Shown: positions 1 through 8,570 of the stretch, piece by piece
Layout: the number at the start of each line of letters is the position of its first letter
Numbering within the stretch: position 1 is the first letter of the stretch
NCBI RefSeq assembly: GCF_008271805.1
Contig: NZ_VSRY01000165.1
Span: forward strand, 1-64,000
Source: Streptomyces sp. TRM49041
GTDB lineage: Bacteria; Actinomycetota; Actinomycetes; Streptomycetales; Streptomycetaceae
Reading direction: 5' to 3'
DNA: 64,000 bases
Made by a program: the position numbers and the translations under genes
Notes under the pieces: model-generated
What the model was told of the DNA's origin: nothing
The model's database searches: none
Seen by the model: only the letters and a program-made list of their open reading frames with translations

Positions 1-2607
1 GGCCCCGCCGCCGCGCCCCTGCCCCTCCTGGAGCGCGGCGAACAGCGCGAACGGCTCGTACAGCTCCTCTCCCGCGGCCGCTCCGTACGCCTCACCGGGC
101 CGGCGGGCTCCGGCCGCACCCGCCTCCTCGACGCCGTCGCCGCCGACTGCGCCGAGCTCGCGCCCGACGGCGTGATACGACTCTCCGGCCACCGCCGCAC
201 CCCCACCGAGGTCCTGTACGCCCTCGTCGGCGCCGTCCACAACGCCCCCGACCGCCGCCCCGACCGGGCGGGGCTGCTCGCCCTCGTCCGCGAGATCGGT
301 GCCGTCGTCCTCCTCGACGACCTGGAGTTCGGCGGCGCGGCCCTCGACGAGGTCCTCGACGCCGCACCCGAGTGCGCCTTCCTCCTCGCGGCCACCCCGG
401 ACACGCCCGCGCCCTCGTCCGACGCGGCCGTCGACGAGGTCTCCCTCACCGGACTCGACCGCAGCACCACCCTCGAACTCCTCGAACACGCCGTCGACCG
501 GCCCCTCACCGACGACGAGGCCAACTGGGCCGGCGACCTCTGGTTCGAGTCCGAGGGCCTGCCCCTCCGCTTCGTCCAGGCCGCCGCCCTGCTCCGCCAG
601 CGCGACGCACTGCGCTCCCCGGCCGCCGACGCCGCCGACGACAACGCCGACGCCGACGCCGCCGACGACGACGAGGAAGCCGGCGACAATGTCTTCACCG
701 AGATCCGCGAACAGCCCCTGCCGAGCCTCGGCGAGGCCGCCGCGCCGGCCGCGCTGCTCGCCTCCCGGCTCTCCGGGGCAGCCCGTGACACCCTCCGCTT
801 CGCCATCGCCCTCGCCGGGGAGGTCCCGCACCAGGCGCACCTGCCCGCACTCGTCGGCGACACCCACGCCGACGCCGCGCTCGGCGAACTCGTCGGCTGC
901 GGGCTGCTCACCCCCGTCGGGTCACGCCACCGGCTGGCCACCGGTATCACCGAACAGCTCATCGAACACGGCTACGACGAGGACGCCCTGACGCGTGCTC
1001 ACACCGCCGCCCAGCACTACACCTGGTGGGCAGGCCACCCCTCGGTCGCGCCCGAGCGGGTCGCCGCCGAGGCCGACGCCGTGCTGGCCGCGCTCACCGC
1101 GCTCGCGTCCAGCCAGGAGGCCGGACACGCCAGTGCGGCCGTGCTCCTCGCCCGCAGCGCGACGCCCGCCTTCGCGGCCGGGCTGCACTGGGGCGCCTGG
1201 GAGCGGGCCCTGCGCTCCGGCCAGGCGGCCGCCCGCCTCGCCGGCGAGGTCGCCGAGGAGGCGTACTTCCACCACGAGCTGGGCGTCCTCGCCCTCTGCA
1301 ACGGCAACCTCGACCGGGCCCGCGCCGAGCTCGAGGCGTCCATCGCCATGCGCGGCGTCCTCGCCGACAAGCGCGGCACGGTCGCCGGCCGCCGCGCCCT
1401 CGCCCTCGTGGCCGACCGCGAACGCGGCCCCCTCAGCGACGGTCGCACAGCGGCGGGCGAGGATTTCCCCGCGGCCCGCTATGAGGAGTCCACCTCGCCG
1501 CTGTTTGGCGGCTCCGGGTACGCCAAGGGCGGCGCGGCCTCCGGGCCGGGCGCGGGCGCCGCCCACGGTGAGGGCCCGGGCGCCGGTTCGGGTCCGGTCG
1601 GCTCCGGTGGCGCGGGTGGCTCCGCGTACGGTTCCGGCGGCGCGGGCCCGGGCCTCGGCGCGGTGGGCGGCCACGGCGCGGGGGCCGGTCCCGGCCGGGC
1701 GGCCGGGTCGGGTGCGGGCGGGTACGGCTCCGGGTCGGGCTTCGACTCGGGCGCGGGCTACGGCAAGGGCTCGGGCGGCTCCGCGTACGACGACGCGGGG
1801 GCCGACGCCGACACCGCCGTCGGATCCGGCACGTACATGTACCCCCATGAGGTCCGTTCGGGCCGGAAGGGGCTGAGGGCCACGCTGCTGAGCGGGGCCC
1901 GGAAGAACTTCGTCGCGGCCGGTGCGGGCGCGCTCCTCGCGGCGGTCCTGGGCACCGTCGTCACGCTCGGCGCGACCTCGGGCGACGGGGCCGACGACGG
2001 CCGGTCCAACGACAGGGTCACCACCGACCACTCGGCCGGCGTGGACGGCACCGACGACGGCGGCTTCGACGCGGAAGCGCCCGGCGACGGCGGCGACGGC
2101 GGCTCCTCCGGCGGTTCCGGCGGCGGCTCCACCGGGGGCTCCACCACCGACCCGACCGGCGATCTGCCGAGTTCCTCCGCCCAGCCCGGCACCGGCGGCT
2201 CCACCGGCGACACCGCCTCCCCGGGCACCACCCCGTCGACGCCCGGCGGCGGGACCACCTCCAGCGGCAGCGGCAAGCCCACGGCCACGGGCGGCACCAC
2301 CACCTCGCCCGGCACGACCACCAGCCCCGGCCCCACGGGCTCGACCACCACCGGCCCCGGCCCCACGGGCTCCACGACCACCAGCCCCACCCCGACGGGC
2401 ACGGCCACCGAGCCCACCCCGACGGAGAGCACCACCGAGCCCACCACCTCGGGCGGCGCCGCGGGCGGCACGACCGGCGGCGACAGCGGCGGCGAGAGCG
2501 GCGGCGGCGACAGCGGCGGCGACACGGCGCCCACGGCCGGGAGCCAGGTCACGCCCTCCGGCGACTCGGCCGGCGGCGGCACGGGCAGCGGCGGTACGAC
2601 GGCCTGA
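1..2607 (+). CDS. P-loop ATPase with TPR-like region, one membrane segment and low-complexity tail (5' truncated)
   Basis: The frame is open from base 1, so the true start lies upstream of the window. A Walker A motif (GPAGSGRTR) is encoded at about 94-120 and a Walker B-like run (AVVLLDDLEF) at about 301-330, followed by helical TPR-like repeats to about 1440. A Gly/Ala/Ser/Tyr-rich stretch (about 1500-1800) precedes a single hydrophobic segment (about 1906-1974), then a 200-residue Gly/Ser/Thr/Pro-rich tail to the stop. This suggests an NB-ARC/AAA-like signalling ATPase anchored in the membrane, with a tail that may reach into the wall. I do not recognise the precise family. The strong perfect hairpin just after the stop marks the transcript end. 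Domain order is seen; the signalling role is inference. Confidence 0.75.
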   Translation, partial: GPAAAPLPLLERGEQRERLVQLLSRGRSVRLTGPAGSGRTRLLDAVAADCAELAPDGVIRLSGHRRTPTEVLYALVGAVHNAPDRRPDRAGLLALVREIGAVVLLDDLEFGGAALDEVLDAAPECAFLLAATPDTPAPSSDAAVDEVSLTGLDRSTTLELLEHAVDRPLTDDEANWAGDLWFESEGLPLRFVQAAALLRQRDALRSPAADAADDNADADAADDDEEAGDNVFTEIREQPLPSLGEAAAPAALLASRLSGAARDTLRFAIALAGEVPHQAHLPALVGDTHADAALGELVGCGLLTPVGSRHRLATGITEQLIEHGYDEDALTRAHTAAQHYTWWAGHPSVAPERVAAEADAVLAALTALASSQEAGHASAAVLLARSATPAFAAGLHWGAWERALRSGQAAARLAGEVAEEAYFHHELGVLALCNGNLDRARAELEASIAMRGVLADKRGTVAGRRALALVADRERGPLSDGRTAAGEDFPAARYEESTSPLFGGSGYAKGGAASGPGAGAAHGEGPGAGSGPVGSGGAGGSAYGSGGAGPGLGAVGGHGAGAGPGRAAGSGAGGYGSGSGFDSGAGYGKGSGGSAYDDAGADADTAVGSGTYMYPHEVRSGRKGLRATLLSGARKNFVAAGAGALLAAVLGTVVTLGATSGDGADDGRSNDRVTTDHSAGVDGTDDGGFDAEAPGDGGDGGSSGGSGGGSTGGSTTDPTGDLPSSSAQPGTGGSTGDTASPGTTPSTPGGGTTSSGSGKPTATGGTTTSPGTTTSPGPTGSTTTGPGPTGSTTTSPTPTGTATEPTPTESTTEPTTSGGAAGGTTGGDSGGESGGGDSGGDTAPTAGSQVTPSGDSAGGGTGSGGTTA

Positions 2608-2632
2608 CCCGTACTCGTACCGGTACAACACC

Positions 2633-2668
2633 TACGGCCCCGGACGGCAGTCGCCGTCCGGGGCCGTA
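2633..2668. terminator. Bidirectional hairpin terminator
   Basis: Perfect 15-bp inverted repeat (TACGGCCCCGGACGG and its complement) with a 6-nt loop. It sits between the ATPase gene and the convergent nucS, so it can serve both. There is no T-tract, as is common in Streptomyces. Confidence 0.8.
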
Positions 2669-2685
2669 CGTCTCCCGACGATTCG

Positions 2686-3357
2686 TCAGAAAAGCCGCAG
2701 CTTGTCGTCCTCGATGCCGCGCAGCGCGTCGTAGTCCAGCACCACGCAGCCGATGCCCCGGTCAGTCGCCAGGACACGCGCCTGCGGCTTGATCTCCTGC
2801 GCCGCGAACACGCCCTTCACCGGCGCCAGGTGCGGGTCCCGGTTCAGCAGCTCCAGGTAGCGGGTCAGCTGCTCCACGCCGTCGATCTCACCGCGCCGCT
2901 TGATCTCCACGGCCACCGTCCCGCCGTCCGCGTCCCGGCAGAGGATGTCCACCGGGCCGATGGCCGTCGGGTACTCGCGGCGGATGAGCGTGTACCCGTC
3001 GCCAAGTGTCTCGATACGGTCGGCGAGAAGCTCTTGGAGGTGTGCTTCCACGCCGTCCTTGATCAGGCCGGGATCGACCCCCAGTTCGTGGGACGAGTCA
3101 TGGAGGACCTCCTCCATGGTGATGATCAATTTCTCGCCCGCCTTGTTCACGACCGTCCAGACGCCGTTCGACTCCCCGTCGCCCTGCTTGAGGGTGCACG
3201 GCGGCGACATCCAGTTGAGGGGCTTGTAGGCCCGGTCGTCGGCGTGGATCGAGACGCTGCCGTCCGCCTTGACCAGGATCAGACGGGGGGCGGAGGGCAG
3301 GTGGGCGGTGAGCCGGCCCGCGTAGTCCACGGAGCAGCGGGCGATGACGAGACGCAT
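2686..3357 (-). CDS. nucS: Mismatch-specific endonuclease NucS
   Basis: NucS cuts both strands at G/T and related mismatches and is the core of the non-canonical mismatch repair of Actinobacteria and Archaea, which lack MutS/MutL. The 223-residue product has the usual length. The N-terminal DNA-binding domain runs to about residue 110. The RecB-like nuclease core shows the metal-binding signature D138, E151 and K153 (GPVDILC then AVEIKRRG). The protein ends in KLRLF, a hydrophobic C-terminal peptide of the kind that docks onto the beta sliding clamp. A start at MRLVIARC was chosen because the family begins there; the longer open frame upstream is unsupported. The gene is convergent with the upstream ATPase gene. 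Confidence 0.93.
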   Translation of the reverse strand: MRLVIARCSVDYAGRLTAHLPSAPRLILVKADGSVSIHADDRAYKPLNWMSPPCTLKQGDGESNGVWTVVNKAGEKLIITMEEVLHDSSHELGVDPGLIKDGVEAHLQELLADRIETLGDGYTLIRREYPTAIGPVDILCRDADGGTVAVEIKRRGEIDGVEQLTRYLELLNRDPHLAPVKGVFAAQEIKPQARVLATDRGIGCVVLDYDALRGIEDDKLRLF

Positions 3358-3540
3358 GGTCGGCAACGCTACTCGACGCATGCGCTTCCGCGCGATTCGG
3401 CGCCAAACGGCCCTGATTCCGTGGCCTGTTGTGTCCCAATCTCCTGGTGCGGTCCGGACAGCACGCATACCGTGGAAGCGGGAGGTCGTCGCTCGTGCAC
3501 GCTGCGTGTTGTGCGGGGGCTCCTCCTTCCCTGCCCGTAA

Positions 3541-3572
3541 GACCCCGCTCCCCGCGGGGTCGCGAGAGGAGA
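3541..3572 (+). promoter_or_regulatory. Leader hairpin next to the ribosome binding site
   Basis: Perfect 8-bp inverted repeat (GACCCCGC / GCGGGGTC, loop TCCCC) directly followed by a GAGGAGA ribosome binding site 4 nt before the ATG at 3577. A hairpin abutting the Shine-Dalgarno could tune translation of the next gene. Regulation is inference. Confidence 0.45.
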
Positions 3573-3576
3573 ACCC

Positions 3577-3969
3577 ATGTCGCTCGACGTCTCACCGGCG
3601 CTGTTGGAACAGGCCGAGCGAGGCGAGGTCGACGAAGCCGCTTTCGTCGACTGCGTCCGGACCTCCCTGCCCTTCGCATGGGAGATGATCAGTTCTCTGG
3701 TGGCACAGCTGAAGGTGGACGGGGGTGCGTTCGCCGACAACCAGACGCCTCCGCCGGACGAGCAGGCACGTGGGCAGCTGCTGCGTGCGCTTGCGAGTGA
3801 CGCGATCCGGGGGGCACTGGAGCGCCACTTCGGTGTCCGTCTGGCCTTCCAGAACTGCCACCGTGTCGCGGTGTTCCCGCTTGACCCCTCGGTCGACGAG
3901 CGGCTGGTCCGCTTCACATCGGTCCGGGCCCAGCTGCTGAACCAGTCCCCCGAGCTGCGCGACTGCTGA
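3577..3969 (+). CDS. SCO5389-family conserved protein
   Basis: A 130-residue acidic, soluble protein with no membrane segment or signal peptide. It resembles the small Streptomyces protein found beside nucS (SCO5389 family); its function is unknown. The first 65 residues look helical (VSPALLEQAERGEVDEAAF). A Pro-rich linker near residues 53-60 precedes a helix and a beta-rich C-terminal half ending in a cysteine. The start is well supported by the GAGGAGA site. It is divergent from nucS across about 220 bp. The family has been reported close to nucS in many genomes, but nothing in the sequence shows a repair role. Confidence 0.8.
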   Translation: MSLDVSPALLEQAERGEVDEAAFVDCVRTSLPFAWEMISSLVAQLKVDGGAFADNQTPPPDEQARGQLLRALASDAIRGALERHFGVRLAFQNCHRVAVFPLDPSVDERLVRFTSVRAQLLNQSPELRDC

Positions 3970-4056
3970 CGCCGCGTGCGTGTTGCCGCTCCGCATCGCG
4001 GGAGGTGCGACCGGGTGCAGGGCGGCAGCAAGCCGGTCGTGGTGTCTCCCCACCGC

Positions 4057-5091
4057 TCAGACCAGCAGCGGCAACACCTCCGAGCCGAGCCGGCGTACGT
4101 TCTCCTCCACGCCCGCGACCTGTCCCGAGCCCTCCACCATCAGCGCGAACCGCCGGATCCCGGTCCTCTCCGCCGTAGCGGCCAGCCGGTCGGCCGCCAC
4201 CCGGGGCGTCCCCACCGGATGGATCCGGCACAGCAGTTCCGTGTACGCGAACGGGTCGCGCATCGCCCGTTGCCGGCCGTCCACCGTCACATGGGCGTCG
4301 AGCCCATGCTTCAGCCAGCCCGGCACCGACTTCAGGAGCGTCTCGGACGCGTCCGCCGTGTGATCGGCGATCTGGGCCACGCCCGCCGACACATGGCCCG
4401 CCGCGATCCGCGCGACCTCGTCCGGTGTGTGCCCGGCCGCGAGGGCCTCCCTGCGCCACAGGGAGACCATCTCCGCCTTGTCCTCGTCCCCGCAGTGCAT
4501 CCCCAGCAGCATCGGCAGACCGCGCGCCGCGGCGAGCCGCACACTCTTCGGCGAGGTGCACGCGAGGACGGTCTCGGGTGCCGCCGTGCCGTCGATCAGC
4601 TCGTCGGGCCGGGGTACGACCGGGACCTCCCGGAACCGGTGCCGCTCGCCGTGCGCCGCCACGCTCGCGCCGCGCAGCCAGCGCAGCAGTACGTCCAGCG
4701 ACTCGGGGAAGTCCCGCTCGTACGCCTCCAGGCCCGTGCCGAAGACCTCGAGGTCGACCCACGGGCCGCCGCGGCCCACCCCTAGGGTGAATCTGCCGCC
4801 GGAGGTGATGTGCAGCAGTGCGGTCTGCTCGCCCAGCGCCACCGGATGGGCCGTGGACAGCACGCTGACCGCCGTACCGACCCTGATACGGCTGGTCCGG
4901 CCGAGCAGCAGCGCGGCCAGGGTGATGGCCGAGGGACACACGCCGTACGGTACGAAGTGGTGCTCGGCCAGCCACACGGAGTCCAGCCCGGACTCCTCGG
5001 CGACCTCGGCCGACCGCACCGCGCGGTGCAGTGCCTCGCTGTGTCCTTGGCCGGGAAACTGGGCCGCCAGTAAAAAAGTTCCCACGCGCAT
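4057..5091 (-). CDS. LLM-class (luciferase-like) flavin/F420-dependent oxidoreductase
   Basis: 344 residues with the bacterial-luciferase TIM-barrel hallmarks: the GTFLLAAQFPG start strand, GLDSVWLAEHHF near residues 35-46 (the family His pair), RIRVGTAVSVLSTAHP near 69-84, and GRFTLGVGRGGPWVD near 98-112. Members use FMN or F420 as hydride carrier on varied substrates; the substrate here cannot be read. It stands alone, with about 260 bp to the divergent small gene at 5353 and about 90 bp to the convergent gene before it. Family is sure, substrate unknown. Confidence 0.87.
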   Translation of the reverse strand: MRVGTFLLAAQFPGQGHSEALHRAVRSAEVAEESGLDSVWLAEHHFVPYGVCPSAITLAALLLGRTSRIRVGTAVSVLSTAHPVALGEQTALLHITSGGRFTLGVGRGGPWVDLEVFGTGLEAYERDFPESLDVLLRWLRGASVAAHGERHRFREVPVVPRPDELIDGTAAPETVLACTSPKSVRLAAARGLPMLLGMHCGDEDKAEMVSLWRREALAAGHTPDEVARIAAGHVSAGVAQIADHTADASETLLKSVPGWLKHGLDAHVTVDGRQRAMRDPFAYTELLCRIHPVGTPRVAADRLAATAERTGIRRFALMVEGSGQVAGVEENVRRLGSEVLPLLV

Positions 5092-5352
5092 CGCCTTATG
5101 CCTCCTTGACGGCCGACGCGGCTCCCCTCACGGGCAACAACGCCTGACACGTGCCAAAGGCAACGGCCGGTCGAAGAGTTCTTGCGATTTTCCGCTAACC
5201 ACCCCTGAGTGGGGGGCTGATCGCACACACGTCGGATGCCCGGCCGCGTGTCGCGGCCTGCACGCCGCCGCTCGGTCCCGCCCGTGCGGACGGGTCTCGC
5301 GCGGCCCTTACGCTGGATGGGAACTGTCCACGCCCGCTCTGTGAGGTGTCCT

Positions 5353-5691
5353 GTGTCCCCGCGCCGCAACCGGCCCCGGAAGAGGGGCGGAGACGAGTCC
5401 ACCGAGGCCGGCGGCGGGGGCACCGGCGACCGGTACGGCGGCTTCCAGCGCACCGAGAGCTGGCAGGGCGAGGACTGGTCCGTCCGGCACGTGGCCGGCG
5501 CGAGTGCGGCCGGGAAACGGTACCGCTGCCCGGGGTGCGACCAGGAGATCCCCTCCGGCGTCGCCCATGTGGTGGCCTGGCCCGAGTACGGCGGCGTGGA
5601 CGACCGGCGGCACTGGCACAAGGCGTGCTGGAACGCGAAGGACCGCCGCACCACGCGGGTGCAGCGGTCCCGTAACGCCCCTCGTTACTAG
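5353..5691 (+). CDS. Small Cys/His-rich conserved protein
   Basis: 112 residues, with an Arg/Lys/Gly-rich N-terminus followed by a compact domain containing CPGC, then HVV, then HWHKACW. The spacing suggests a C2-H-H-C zinc site. Homologues in Streptomyces are often labelled ATP/GTP-binding, but no P-loop is visible. The GTG at 5353 (VSPRRNRPR) was chosen because it follows GAGGTG at 5343-5348; the open frame extends upstream without another good start. It ends 10 bp from the convergent ABC permease gene. Function unknown; a nucleic-acid or metal-binding role is inference. Confidence 0.75.
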   Translation: MSPRRNRPRKRGGDESTEAGGGGTGDRYGGFQRTESWQGEDWSVRHVAGASAAGKRYRCPGCDQEIPSGVAHVVAWPEYGGVDDRRHWHKACWNAKDRRTTRVQRSRNAPRY

Positions 5692-5701
5692 TGGGCGGCG
5701 T

Positions 5702-6514
5702 CTAGACGTCCCGGCGGTCCAGCGAGATGTACGCCCCGCCGAGGGCCGCGGCGGTCACGCCCAGCATGATCCACAGCGGTGTCCAGCCGGCCGGCGCCGC
5801 CCCCTCGAATTCGCCGCTGGTGTAGATGGCGGCCAGCAGGCTGGGGATGGAGTACTCGACGAGCTTGTCGCGCAGCCCGTTCAGCGACTCGGAGTAGAGG
5901 CCGATCGCCAGCACGAACGGGAGCAGCACCACGCCGATCATCGTGGTGATGGCCCCGGCCGAGTGCCGCAGCAGGGTGCCCACGGCGAGCGACAGCAGCC
6001 CGAGGGACGCCATGAACAGGCCCACGCCCACGGTCGCGCGCATCCACTGGTCCGCGGTCGCGCCGCCGATCGTGCCGAGGATGACGGACTGCGCGGCCGC
6101 GGTGAACGCGGAGACCAGCGTGGTGATCACGAAGACCAGCGCGAAGAAGACGATGGACTTGGCGATGAGGACCCGGCCCCGGCTGGGGCACGCCGTCAGC
6201 GTCGTACGGATCATGCCCGTGCCGAACTCGGAGGTGATCGTCAACACGCCCAGCGTGATCACGCAGACGGTGCCGAGGAGCATGCCGACGAGGCCGAGTT
6301 CGAGCACGGAGGCGTCGTCACCGAGCTCCTCCTCCGCGATCGGGCCGATCGCGAGCGCCAGGAGCAGCCCGAGACCGGCGACCACCGCGATCATCGCCCC
6401 CAGCGTCCAGACCGTGGACCGCAGCGACCGTATCTTGGTCCACTCGGAGGCGATCGCGTCCCCGAGGTGGGCGCGCCGGACGGGGATCGGCGAGGTGTAC
6501 GGGGTGGTGGTCAT
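5702..6514 (-). CDS. ABC-2-type exporter permease (pair 1)
   Basis: 270 residues with six predicted membrane helices, starting with the SEWTKIRSLRSTVWT motif typical of Streptomyces ABC-2 permeases. It is paralogous to the permease at 7788 (both carry SEWTKIR near the N-terminus, then GTGMIRT or SSGMIRT). The ATG overlaps the TGA of the ATPase gene upstream (ATGA at 6511-6514), so the two are translationally coupled. The transported substrate is unknown; such pairs often export peptides, lipids or drugs. Confidence 0.88.
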   Translation of the reverse strand: MTTTPYTSPIPVRRAHLGDAIASEWTKIRSLRSTVWTLGAMIAVVAGLGLLLALAIGPIAEEELGDDASVLELGLVGMLLGTVCVITLGVLTITSEFGTGMIRTTLTACPSRGRVLIAKSIVFFALVFVITTLVSAFTAAAQSVILGTIGGATADQWMRATVGVGLFMASLGLLSLAVGTLLRHSAGAITTMIGVVLLPFVLAIGLYSESLNGLRDKLVEYSIPSLLAAIYTSGEFEGAAPAGWTPLWIMLGVTAAALGGAYISLDRRDV

Positions 6515-7575
6515 CGGGCATCCTCGGTGCTGCTGTCGTGCGTACGGCTCTTGTCGGGCGTCCGGGCGGGCGGCGGAGGCGCGTACCAGCCCTCCGTCGG
6601 CACGTCGGGCATCACGACGGGCTGCTCCGGTACGGGGCCGAGCTCGGCCAGCCGGTCGTCGGTGGAGCGGTAGTCCACGGCCGGCTGCGTCAGCCGCATG
6701 TACGCCTCCTCCAGCGACGCCTGGTGCGGGGACAGCTCCCACAGCCGGACGTCGGCGTCGTGCGCCAGGTCGCTGATGCGGGGGAGGGGCAGCCCGGTCA
6801 CGCGCAGGGCGCCGTCGGGCTCGGACAGGACGAAGCCGCCCGCCTCGGTCAGCACGGTCGTCAGCTTCTCCCGCTGCTCCGGCTCCGCGTGCGGGGTCCG
6901 CACGCGCGCGAAGCCGGCGGAGTTGGCGGCGATGAACTCCCTGACGCTCATATCGGCGAGCAGCCGGCCGCGGCCGATGACGATGAGGTGCTCGGCGGTG
7001 AGGGCCATCTCGCTCATGAGGTGCGAGGAGACGAAGACCGTACGGCCCTCGGCGGCCAGCGCCTTCATCAGATTCCGCACCCAGAGGATGCCCTCCGGGT
7101 CCAGGCCGTTGACCGGCTCGTCGAAGAGCAGCACCTCCGGGTCGCCGAGGAGCGCGGCGGCGATGCCGAGTCGCTGGCCCATGCCGAGCGAGAAGCCGTT
7201 GGACCGCTTGCGTGCCACGTCCTGGAGGCCGACGACCCCGAGGACCTCGTCCACCCGGCGCGCGGGTATCCCGGCGAGCTGGGCGAGGGCGAGGAGGTGG
7301 TTCCGGGCGGTGCGGCCGCCGTGCACCGCCCGCGCGTCCAGAAGGGCACCGACCTGTCGGGGGGCGTTCGGCAGTTCCCGGAAGGGGTGGCCGCCGATCG
7401 TGACATGCCCGGAGGTGGGCTGGTCCAGCCCGAGGATCATGCGCATGGTGGTCGACTTCCCGGAGCCGTTGGGCCCCAGGAACCCGGTGACGACACCGGG
7501 CCGCACCTGGAAGGACAGGTCGTCCACGGCGGTCTTCGCGCCGTAGCGCTTGGTCAGGCGGACTGCCTCGATCAT
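6511..7575 (-). CDS. ABC exporter ATP-binding protein (pair 1)
   Basis: 354 residues. Walker A GPNGSGKST near residue 33, signature SLGMGQRLG, Walker B EVLLFDEPVNGLDPEG, and the switch His in VFVSSHLMSE. The start MIEAVRLTKRYG was chosen by family alignment; the frame extends 40 codons upstream without support. A C-terminal extension of about 60 residues (Pro-rich, PVVMPDVPTEGWYAPPP) is absent from the paralogue at 8571. It forms an operon with the permease gene at 5702. Together with 7788-9515 it is a tandem duplication of an ATPase-permease module. Confidence 0.9.
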   Translation of the reverse strand: MIEAVRLTKRYGAKTAVDDLSFQVRPGVVTGFLGPNGSGKSTTMRMILGLDQPTSGHVTIGGHPFRELPNAPRQVGALLDARAVHGGRTARNHLLALAQLAGIPARRVDEVLGVVGLQDVARKRSNGFSLGMGQRLGIAAALLGDPEVLLFDEPVNGLDPEGILWVRNLMKALAAEGRTVFVSSHLMSEMALTAEHLIVIGRGRLLADMSVREFIAANSAGFARVRTPHAEPEQREKLTTVLTEAGGFVLSEPDGALRVTGLPLPRISDLAHDADVRLWELSPHQASLEEAYMRLTQPAVDYRSTDDRLAELGPVPEQPVVMPDVPTEGWYAPPPPARTPDKSRTHDSSTEDAR

Positions 7576-7620
7576 TCTCCAGTCCCTACGACAGGTCGGT
7601 TCGACAGCGGGCGGCGCCGA

Positions 7621-7650
7621 CGACGAAGAACGACGAAGAACGGCGAAGAA
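7621..7650. repeat. Three tandem 10-bp direct repeats upstream of ABC pair 1
   Basis: CGACGAAGAA occurs three times head to tail (third copy CGGCGAAGAA), one helical turn apart, 46 bp upstream of the ATPase start codon at 7575. Direct repeats of this phase are typical of regulator half-sites. The function is inference. Confidence 0.5.
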
Positions 7651-7787
7651 CCACCCGTAGGAGGTAAGAGGGAGATAAGAGTGTGACGGTTCCATCCCCC
7701 GCCGAAAACCTACGCGTACCGCCGCCGTGCCCCCGACCCGGGGCCGCCTTCATCGCCCCGGGGCCGCCGTCGCCACCGCCCCGGAGG

Positions 7788-8567
7788 CTACGCGTCGCGG
7801 CGCTTCATCACCATGTACCCGCCGGTCAGCGCCGCCGCCACCCACAGCAGCATGATGCCCAGACCGCCCCACGGCCCGTACGGGGTGGCCTCGGAGGCCA
7901 TGGAGCCGGGGACCACCTGCATGATCTTGGCGCCCGCCTGGTCGGGGAAGTACACCGCCACCTCCTTGGCCTTCGGTACCGCCGCCAGGATCTGCGAGAC
8001 CAGGAAGAAGAAGGGCACCAGGATGCCGAGCGACAGCATCGACGAGCGCAGCATCGCCGCCACGCCCATCGAGAACATCGCGATAAGCCCCATGTAGAGG
8101 CCGCCGCCGATCACCGCGCGCAGCACGTTCTCCGCGCCGATCGTCGTGCTGTGCTCGCCCAGCAGGGACTGGCCCACGAAGAAGGAGACGAAGCTCGTCG
8201 CCAGGCCCACGGCCAGCGCCAGCAGGCCCGCCACCGCGATCTTGCTGTACAGGAACGTCGCCCGTTGCGGCACCGCCGCCAGCGACGTACGGATCATCCC
8301 CGAGCTGTACTCCGTGCCCACCACGAGCACGCCGAACACCACCATCGCCAGCTGCCCCAGCACCATCCCGGAGAAGCTGATCACGGTCGGATCGAAGGTG
8401 ATCCGCTCGGCGGCGGGCAGATCGTCGAACGCCGACCTCATCAGGGCGCTGATCCCGGCGCCCATCGCCACCGTCACGACGAGGGCGCTCGTGAGCGTCC
8501 AGACCGTCGAGGAGACCGTACGGATCTTCGTCCACTCCGACTGGAGGACCGCCGGTACCGAAGTCAT
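7788..8567 (-). CDS. ABC-2-type exporter permease (pair 2)
   Basis: 259 residues, six predicted membrane helices, with the same N-terminal QSEWTKIRTVSSTVWT and central EYSSGMIRTSL motifs as the permease of pair 1. It starts 3 bp after the stop of the ATPase gene at 8571, so the two form a two-gene operon. No terminator is obvious in the 212 bp between it and the start of pair 1. Confidence 0.88.
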   Translation of the reverse strand: MTSVPAVLQSEWTKIRTVSSTVWTLTSALVVTVAMGAGISALMRSAFDDLPAAERITFDPTVISFSGMVLGQLAMVVFGVLVVGTEYSSGMIRTSLAAVPQRATFLYSKIAVAGLLALAVGLATSFVSFFVGQSLLGEHSTTIGAENVLRAVIGGGLYMGLIAMFSMGVAAMLRSSMLSLGILVPFFFLVSQILAAVPKAKEVAVYFPDQAGAKIMQVVPGSMASEATPYGPWGGLGIMLLWVAAALTGGYMVMKRRDA

Positions 8568-8570
8568 CGT

